DNA of 21,270 nucleotides, taken from contig JBQDFP010000025.1 in the NCBI GenBank assembly GCA_052085365.1, positions 1 through 21,270 on the forward strand, in the 5' to 3' direction. Shown piece after piece: positions 16,028 to 21,270 of this stretch (position 1 is its first letter; every line of letters begins with the position of its first letter). Under the pieces are notes generated by a model that was not told where the DNA came from, did not search any database, and was given only the letters and a program-made list of their open reading frames with translations. Position numbers and translations under genes: made by a program. This stretch comes from Canibacter sp052085365 (GTDB lineage: Bacteria > Actinomycetota > Actinomycetes > Actinomycetales > Microbacteriaceae).

Positions 16028-17118
16028 TGGCCCAGCAGCATCTACGCAGCCGCATCGATGGATCCGTGCACATTATTGGAACCGGACTGCTCGGAGCGAG
16101 CCTGGGACTCGCGCTCACCGAACAGGGCGTTGAAGTCACCCTCGAAGACCGTTCACCAACAGCGCTCGCCCTCGCGAGCGACTACGGCGCTGGGCGCCCA
16201 CGCACTGACGACGACGCAGAAGCCAGCGTAGTTATCGTCGCGACACCGCCTGATGTGGTGGCAGATGCGATCGCAGACGCACTCGAAAGATTCCCGCACG
16301 CGGTCGTAACAGATGTGACCAGTGTGAAGCTTGCACCGTTCAAATCACTCCAGGAACGCGGACTCGACCTTGAACGGTATGTGGGCTCACACCCTATGGC
16401 TGGCCGTGAAAAAGGCGGCGCAATTATGGCCCGCACCGACCTGTTTGTCGGCCGCCCCTGGGTGATCTGCCGCGACGCCGACACACCGGCCTGGGCACTC
16501 GCCCGTGTCGAAGATATTGCCCTCGACGTCGGCGGTGTGATTACCGAAATGACCCCCGAAGAACACGACGAAGCTGTGGGGCTCGTTTCGCACCTGCCAC
16601 AAGTGCTTGCCAGTGCGCTCGCCGCGCAGCTGGCAACCGCACACACCTCGCACATATCGCTTGCGGGCGGTGGATTGCGCGATACGACACGGATTGCCGA
16701 AAGCGACCCGGAGCTGTGGGTGCAGATCATCAGTGCGAATAAAGATACCCTGGTCACAAAGCTTCGCGCACTCACCCGTGACCTTGGCCTGTTCACCGAT
16801 GCGCTTGAGAGCGTCGAGGGTGGATCACGCCGAGCGATCGCAGATCTTTTATCTGCAGGAAATCGCGGAGTAAGACGTATACCCGGTAAACACGGCACCG
16901 ATGAACGCTTTGTGAAACTCACCGTATTGATCGACGACCGTCCCGGCCAACTCGCGAAACTGTTAACCGAGCTTGGCGAAATGAACGTGAACATGGAAGA
17001 CCTACGCCTCGAACACTCGCCGGGTGCGCAGATTGGTTTCGCTGAAATCTCGGTGCTGCCCGAGGTAGCTGAACACGCGCGCGGTGAACTTGAGGCTCGT
17101 GAATGGAGAATCGTATGA
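16027..17118 (+). CDS. tyrA: Prephenate dehydrogenase with C-terminal ACT domain
   Basis: A 363-residue enzyme of tyrosine biosynthesis that oxidatively decarboxylates prephenate with NAD(P). The Rossmann loop GTGLLGASLG starts at residue 18. The catalytic-site block GSHPMAGREKGG includes the conserved His. An all-helical dimerisation domain follows, and a C-terminal ACT domain (about 290-363, beginning VKLTVLIDDRPGQLAKL) suggests feedback control by an aromatic amino acid. GTG 16027 shares a base with the rluB stop and is preceded by GGAG. Its stop overlaps the cmk ATG (ATGA). The rluB-tyrA-cmk-der order occurs in other actinobacteria; M. tuberculosis lacks tyrA here. Confidence 0.95.
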   Translation: MAQQHLRSRIDGSVHIIGTGLLGASLGLALTEQGVEVTLEDRSPTALALASDYGAGRPRTDDDAEASVVIVATPPDVVADAIADALERFPHAVVTDVTSVKLAPFKSLQERGLDLERYVGSHPMAGREKGGAIMARTDLFVGRPWVICRDADTPAWALARVEDIALDVGGVITEMTPEEHDEAVGLVSHLPQVLASALAAQLATAHTSHISLAGGGLRDTTRIAESDPELWVQIISANKDTLVTKLRALTRDLGLFTDALESVEGGSRRAIADLLSAGNRGVRRIPGKHGTDERFVKLTVLIDDRPGQLAKLLTELGEMNVNMEDLRLEHSPGAQIGFAEISVLPEVAEHARGELEAREWRIV

Positions 17119-17813
17119 GCACCCTACTCGTCGCCATTGACGGCCCCGCCGGCAGCGGCAAATCAAGCGTTGCGCGAGAAACCGCCAATCGTCTCAACTT
17201 CGGCATGCTCGACACCGGAGCAGGCTACCGTTCACTGACCTGGGCTGCGCTTGATCAAGGTGTCGACCTTGATAATGAAGCCGCTGTGTTGGAGCTCATG
17301 GACCGGTGGGAACACACCGTCAGCCTGACACTCATTGGTGAGCAACAGGTGCAGGTCTTCAACCAAAATGTGACCCGTGACATTCGAGATCCACACGTGA
17401 GCAGTAATGTGAGCCGAATCTCGAAGCACCCACACGTACGTGAACGCATCAACGAACTGTTTAGAACTTGGGTTGCCGACAGTGGTCTTCCCGGCGTAGT
17501 TATAGAAGGTCGAGACATCACAACTGTCGTGGCCCCCGATGCTCCGGTGCGTATTATTTTGACCGCCTCACCCGAAGTGCGTGCAGCGCGACGGGCAGGG
17601 GAGCTGCCCGGTATGACCAGGGAACAGGTTGCTGCAGATCTTGCTGCACGCGATGCGAAGGATATGCTGGTCGTTGACTTTGTGAATCCTGCCCCTGGAG
17701 TCGTGCTGATCGACACCAGTGATCTAGACTTTGAAGAGTCCGTTTCTGCGGTGATCGATGTGGCGAGGTCTACCCAGCAGAAATTCGCAAGCGCCGATGA
17801 GTCGCAACTCTAG
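17115..17813 (+). CDS. cmk: Cytidylate kinase
   Basis: A 232-residue kinase phosphorylating CMP and dCMP. The P-loop GPAGSGKSS begins at residue 10, the substrate loop is LDTGAGYR (32-39), and GRDITT (132-137) provides the CMP-contacting Arg133. In the lid, Arg179 and Asp183 match the E. coli substrate residues, but the position of E. coli Arg188 appears to be Val186. GAGYR also differs from the usual GA(M/I)YR. Both changes may be normal in Microbacteriaceae (recollection, unchecked). ATG 17115 is chosen because GGAGA lies 5 bases upstream and it overlaps the tyrA stop; ATG 17103 is an alternative. Confidence 0.93.
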   Translation: MSTLLVAIDGPAGSGKSSVARETANRLNFGMLDTGAGYRSLTWAALDQGVDLDNEAAVLELMDRWEHTVSLTLIGEQQVQVFNQNVTRDIRDPHVSSNVSRISKHPHVRERINELFRTWVADSGLPGVVIEGRDITTVVAPDAPVRIILTASPEVRAARRAGELPGMTREQVAADLAARDAKDMLVVDFVNPAPGVVLIDTSDLDFEESVSAVIDVARSTQQKFASADESQL

Positions 17814-17860
17814 CCCCGCGCCCGGCCGCGAACACATTTTTAGACCACGTGGAGAACCCC

Positions 17861-19411
17861 ATGACGAACGATCAAACTGATCATGAATCCGCCGAAGGCG
17901 ACAATTTCGACCCAGAGATTATCGAAGTTGAAGACGTAAGTGACATAGAAGACTTCGACGGCGATATTTCAGACGAAGACCGCGCTCGTGTGTTGCGTTC
18001 ACAATTGAGCGACTTTGAACTGGATGAAGAAGACCAGGCGCTGCTTGAATCTGCGGACAGTGTGAGCGGCTTCTTGAACGAACGCGTCGAGAACCCACCG
18101 GTGGTCGCGATTGTTGGCCGACCCAATGTCGGCAAGTCTGCGCTCGTAAACCGTATTATTGGCCGTCGTGAAGCAGTTGTCGAAGACGTTCCGGGTGTGA
18201 CCCGTGACCGTGTGAGTTATTCAGCAGAATGGCTCAACCGTAAGTTTGTGCTCGTTGACACCGGCGGTTGGGAACCCGACGCTCGCGGGATTGACGCGTC
18301 AGTTGCTGACCAGGCTGAAGTTGCTGTCGAACTCTGCGACGCCGTGCTGTTTGTTGTTGATGCACGAGTGGGAGCGACTGCGACCGACGAGCGCGTCGTC
18401 GAAATGCTGCGCCGAACCAACAAGCCCGTCTTCGTTGTTGCGAACAAAGTTGACGATGTTGTTCTCGAACCCGAAGCTGCCGTCCTCTGGTCACTCGGTC
18501 TGGGGGAGCCCTACCCGGTTTCTGCCCTCCACGGACGTGGGGTGGCAGACCTGCTGGACGCGGTGATGAAGAAACTGCCGAAAGAGTCCGAGGTTGCGCA
18601 GCCAAAACTTGGTGGACCGCGGCGTGTAGCACTGCTCGGCCGACCCAATGTGGGCAAGTCAAGCTTGCTCAATAAAGCCGCGGGTGAAGAACGCGTTGTG
18701 GTGAACGACCTTGCGGGAACCACACGTGACCCGGTTGATGAACAGGTTGAAATTGCGGGACGTGTCTGGACGTTTGTTGACACTGCCGGTATTCGCCGCC
18801 GTGTGCACCTGCAAAAGGGCGCAGACTTTTACGCATCACTTCGTACCGCTACGGCGCTCGAAAAAGCTGAAGTTGCGGTTGTGTTGCTGGACGTTTCAGA
18901 ATCGATCAGCGACCAAGACCTGCGCATTATTGATCTCGTCCTCGAATCGGGCCGTGCACTCGTGCTCGCGTTTAACAAGTGGGACCTGCTTGACGACGAA
19001 CGTCGCAGGTACCTCGATCGAGAAATCGAGCAAGACCTGTCGCATGTTGCCTGGGCTCCACGAGTCAATATTTCGGCACGCACTGGTCGTCACTTGGAGA
19101 AATTGGTGCCAGCCATTGAACGTGCACTTGATTCATGGGACACTCGCATTCCGACAGGAAAATTCAATGCGTTCCTGGCTGAGCTGGTACAAGAGCACCC
19201 ACACCCGCTGCGAGGGGGGAAGCAGCCACGCGTTTTGTTCGGTACTCAGGTGCAGAACCGTCCGCCGACATTCGTGCTGTTTACGACAGGCTTCCTGGAC
19301 CCGCAGTATCGTCGTTTTATTGAGCGCCGTCTACGTGAGCGTTATGTATTTGAAGGCACACCGATTCTCATTAATATGCGTATTCGCGAGAAGCGTCAAC
19401 GCCCACGCTAG
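17861..19411 (+). CDS. der: Ribosome assembly GTPase Der (EngA)
   Basis: A 516-residue protein with tandem GTPase domains and a C-terminal KH-like domain, essential for 50S maturation in bacteria. Both G1 motifs read GRPNVGKS (near residues 86 and 260), with DTGG and DTAG as the G3 motifs and NKVD and NKWD as G4. The KH-like domain ends in the ERYVFEGTPI and IREKR segments. An acidic N-terminal extension of about 80 residues precedes the first G domain, longer than in E. coli; extensions are known in actinobacterial EngA. ATG 17861 is preferred to GTG 17849 because GGAG at 17851-17854 has a 6-base spacer. The stop is only 15 bases from that of the convergent Nudix-NYN gene. Confidence 0.96.
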   Translation: MTNDQTDHESAEGDNFDPEIIEVEDVSDIEDFDGDISDEDRARVLRSQLSDFELDEEDQALLESADSVSGFLNERVENPPVVAIVGRPNVGKSALVNRIIGRREAVVEDVPGVTRDRVSYSAEWLNRKFVLVDTGGWEPDARGIDASVADQAEVAVELCDAVLFVVDARVGATATDERVVEMLRRTNKPVFVVANKVDDVVLEPEAAVLWSLGLGEPYPVSALHGRGVADLLDAVMKKLPKESEVAQPKLGGPRRVALLGRPNVGKSSLLNKAAGEERVVVNDLAGTTRDPVDEQVEIAGRVWTFVDTAGIRRRVHLQKGADFYASLRTATALEKAEVAVVLLDVSESISDQDLRIIDLVLESGRALVLAFNKWDLLDDERRRYLDREIEQDLSHVAWAPRVNISARTGRHLEKLVPAIERALDSWDTRIPTGKFNAFLAELVQEHPHPLRGGKQPRVLFGTQVQNRPPTFVLFTTGFLDPQYRRFIERRLRERYVFEGTPILINMRIREKRQRPR

Positions 19412-19426
19412 GCACGGGCGCGCGGT

Positions 19427-20323
19427 CTAGGCTTTCGGGAGATATCGAAGTAGGTATTTCACGCCTCGTGAAATGGCGCCGGCAGCTTGCGCACGAATCT
19501 GTAGCTCACGGTCGCTTGTAATTACTACGACTTTGCGCCCGAGAACGATTGCGCGTTGAGTCTCTTCAATAATGGTGTCATCCCCGTGGGTTGGTGCTCC
19601 AACAACACGAACGGCTTCACTACCTTCAAGGGTTTTTGCGGGCCCCTCGGTGACTTGAACCCACCTGGGGTAGACCCGTGAAATACCGGGAGCATCATCA
19701 GCGGTGAGCCCAACCAAGATCGGCGAGACTCCAGCTGTCGAAAGATCGCCCAGCTCATCCCGTAACCGTTTTGCCGAGCCGAGACGATCTTTCCACCATC
19801 CGTTTGGAGTGGCGCCCAACAGGTTTGCGCCGTCGACCACCACGGTAACCGGCTGTTCTACAAGCGGCCGAAGCAGCGGCCAAGCGTTCTTGAAGCCGGG
19901 ATGAAGCGGATATTGCTCGATCTCGTCGAGCGGCACCCAACGAAGCTCGATGCTTTCACCGTCACCAATTTCAGGGTCAAACGGTGCGATCACTCGAGCG
20001 AGCACAGTTGTGTACGTCCACGGGCCCTTATCGAGTAGATGGGTATAGGTGGGGGTGACACTGGCAGCTGGTACGTGAGCTTCCTCATGCGATTCTCTAA
20101 TGGCACCGTCAACAGCTGATTCGCCACGGTGAACGGCCCCGCCGGGAATACCCCAGGTGCCGCCGAAATGGCTCCAGTCGGCACGGTGCTGCAGCAGCAC
20201 ACCCTTGTCTGGGTCATACACCAGCAGGCCTGCCGCCCCGTAACGCCCCCAATAATCATGGCCGTCATTTGCAGTCACCCACGCGTCCCCGGAAGGGTCA
20301 TTTGCGTCTGGTGTACCACTCAC
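19427..20323 (-). CDS. Nudix hydrolase fused to a NYN/PIN-like nuclease domain
   Basis: A 298-residue two-domain protein. Residues about 25-150 form a Nudix domain with the box Gly62 ... Glu68 ... Arg76-Glu77-x-x-Glu80-Glu81, following GGTWGIPGG. Residues about 157-298 look like a NYN (PIN-like) ribonuclease domain: VTVVVDGANLLG with Asp164 and Asn167, then HGDDTIIEE (Asp248, Asp249, Glu253) and VVITSDRELQ (Asp271), a plausible acidic metal-binding set. A GWWKDR segment after the first Asp is, from memory, common in actinobacterial NYN proteins. A nucleotide-sanitising or RNA-end-processing role is inference. GTG 20323 lies 7 bases after a minus-strand -10 hexamer. It diverges from the TRIC-family gene. 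Confidence 0.85.
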   Translation of the reverse strand: MSGTPDANDPSGDAWVTANDGHDYWGRYGAAGLLVYDPDKGVLLQHRADWSHFGGTWGIPGGAVHRGESAVDGAIRESHEEAHVPAASVTPTYTHLLDKGPWTYTTVLARVIAPFDPEIGDGESIELRWVPLDEIEQYPLHPGFKNAWPLLRPLVEQPVTVVVDGANLLGATPNGWWKDRLGSAKRLRDELGDLSTAGVSPILVGLTADDAPGISRVYPRWVQVTEGPAKTLEGSEAVRVVGAPTHGDDTIIEETQRAIVLGRKVVVITSDRELQIRAQAAGAISRGVKYLLRYLPKA

Positions 20324-20330
20324 ACTTCTC

Positions 20331-20336
20331 AGACTA
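20331..20336 (-). promoter_or_regulatory. -10 element of the Nudix-NYN gene, leaderless type
   Basis: Read on the minus strand this is TAGTCT, ending 7 bases before GTG 20323. A GAGAAG lies between them but is only one base from the start codon, too close to act as a Shine-Dalgarno. The -35 region is not recognisable. Confidence 0.45.
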
Positions 20337-20371
20337 TCGCTTCTTCTCGTTCTATCGAATGGGTTTCGCGC

Positions 20372-20377
20372 TACGAT
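20372..20377 (+). promoter_or_regulatory. -10 element of the TRIC-family gene, leaderless type
   Basis: TACGAT ends 6 bases before GTG 20384, so the expected transcription start falls on the start codon. No Shine-Dalgarno is present and the -35 is weak. It forms a divergent pair with the Nudix-NYN promoter about 40 bases away. Confidence 0.5.
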
Positions 20378-20383
20378 TTGAAT

Positions 20384-21055
20384 GTGCTTGGAACCGTCAT
20401 TGCTGAAGCGTTGCAGCTTATTGGTATTTTGGCGTTCGCAATTTCAGGTGCGCTGATTGGGGTACGCCGCAGGCTTGACCTTCTTGGAGTGCTTGTTGTT
20501 GGCGGTGCGACCGGCACCGGCGGTGGCATCATTCGGGACTTACTCATTGGGGTAAACCCGCCAGTGACGCTCACCTACTGGCCCAATATTGCTGTTGCGC
20601 TCGCGGGCTCGCTGCTCGTGTTCTTTTTACACCCGCGCATTTCACGAATCCGTCACTTTGAGATCGTATTTGACGCGTTCGGGCTCGGGCTCTTTTCAGC
20701 AACTGGCACAGTGTCGGCCTTAGAAATGGGGCACGGTGTTGAAACGTCCATTATCGTGGGGGTCATTACTGCGATCGGTGGTGGTGTGACTCGCGATGTT
20801 CTGGTGAACACGATTCCTGGCGTGCTCACGAGCGAACTTTACGCAGTGTCTGCGCTGGTGGGGGCGACGGTTACTGCGACTGTGGCTTTCATTATTTGGA
20901 CCGTGGATAGCCGACTTGATAGTGCTGGCGTGATTGCATCAATTATTGGCGGTGCCGCCGCGATCACGCTTCGTCTGCTTTCGTATTGGAAGGGTTGGCA
21001 TCTGCCGCGTCCAAAGTTCAGTGATGCTGACGACTCATTCGACCACGACGAGTAA
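20384..21055 (+). CDS. TRIC-type (UPF0126/YicG family) membrane protein, putative cation channel
   Basis: A 223-residue polytopic membrane protein with the internal duplication of the family. The first half has GGGIIRDLLIG (Gly47-Gly49, Arg51, Asp52) and the second half the matching GGGVTRDVLV (Gly132-134, Arg137, Asp138). Hydrophobic helices fill most of the chain, with an acidic C-terminal tail. Prokaryotic TRIC homologues form trimeric monovalent cation channels; a channel role here follows from the family only. The frame is open upstream to 20129 inside the opposite gene. GTG 20384 gives the normal family length and follows a -10 hexamer by 6 bases; TTG 20378 is the alternative. Confidence 0.9.
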   Translation: MLGTVIAEALQLIGILAFAISGALIGVRRRLDLLGVLVVGGATGTGGGIIRDLLIGVNPPVTLTYWPNIAVALAGSLLVFFLHPRISRIRHFEIVFDAFGLGLFSATGTVSALEMGHGVETSIIVGVITAIGGGVTRDVLVNTIPGVLTSELYAVSALVGATVTATVAFIIWTVDSRLDSAGVIASIIGGAAAITLRLLSYWKGWHLPRPKFSDADDSFDHDE

Positions 21056-21192
21056 CCAACAAATCCCCGGCTACCTGGTCTGTTGTTAAATACAGAAACG
21101 TCATCAGCAGCGTGGTCTGCAAGTGACGGAATTTATGGCTAAGATGGAGGGGTTGCCTCGCGCGCATTCTTGTATTGTGTGTCGAGAAACAT

Positions 21193-21266
<74 letters not shown>

Positions 21267-21270
21267 CAAA

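Noticed and set aside
16182..16994. A 270-codon minus-strand ORF opposite tyrA
   Set aside because: It is Ser/Ala/Arg-rich without domains and lies fully antisense to a well-supported tyrA; a typical high-GC shadow.
20129..20383. Upstream extension of the TRIC-family frame
   Set aside because: It lies antisense to the Nudix-NYN N-terminus, has no membrane segments, and would add about 85 residues not found in the family.
21056..21100. Weak inverted repeat (CAACA against TGTTG) after the TRIC-family gene as a terminator
   Set aside because: The stem is short and AT-poor in the loop arms, and no U-run of useful length follows; not enough to call.

Overview
The window is a stretch of conserved chromosome from an actinobacterium of moderately high GC content (roughly the mid-to-high fifties percent, judged by eye). 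The gene order RGG/TPR protein, HAD phosphatase, tiny ORF, tlyA, nadK, recN, (transporter), pyrG, Nudix, xerD, (lipoprotein), parA, scpA, scpB, rluB, (tyrA), cmk, der follows, from memory, the Mycobacterium tuberculosis block Rv1691-Rv1713. The protein style (GTG starts, acidic N-terminal tails, septum-formation-type lipoprotein) suggests Microbacteriaceae or a near relative. That placement is inference, since no search could be run.

Layout. Bases 1-130 hold the 3' end of a 5S rRNA and the long rRNA-operon terminator hairpin, whose U-tract contains the stop codon of a convergent SRAP/YedK-type protein gene (813-124, minus). A 113-base divergent promoter region separates it from a gene for an RGG-repeat protein with a TPR-like C-terminal domain (927-2783). 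Next come a HAD phosphatase, a 50-codon conserved ORF at 3875, and the tightly overlapping tlyA-nadK-recN run. An AI-2E-family membrane protein gene sits between recN and pyrG, where mycobacteria have steA/steB. The order continues with pyrG, an ADP-ribose pyrophosphatase-like Nudix gene, xerD, a lipoprotein gene, then parA-scpA-scpB-rluB-tyrA-cmk-der, most of them separated by a few bases or overlapping. A minus-strand Nudix-NYN fusion gene (20323-19427) converges on der. It is divergent from a TRIC/UPF0126 membrane protein gene (20384-21055). The window ends with tRNA-Pro(GGG).

How the genes work together. The main themes are ribosome and RNA maturation (5S, TlyA, RluB, Der, tRNA-Pro), chromosome maintenance (RecN, XerD, ParA, ScpA/ScpB, SRAP protein) and nucleotide metabolism (NadK, PyrG, Cmk, Nudix enzymes), plus TyrA for tyrosine synthesis. 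Intergenic gaps are all below 140 bases, so there is no long gene-free stretch. I see no insertion sequence, prophage, CRISPR array or defence island.

The strongest non-routine signals are three. Six genes share a leaderless-start layout: a TANNNT -10 hexamer ends 6-8 bases before the start codon and no Shine-Dalgarno sequence is present. A large RGG/D-R-N low-complexity domain is fused to a TPR-like protein. A Nudix domain is fused to a NYN/PIN-like nuclease domain. I did not find a convincing new multi-gene system here.
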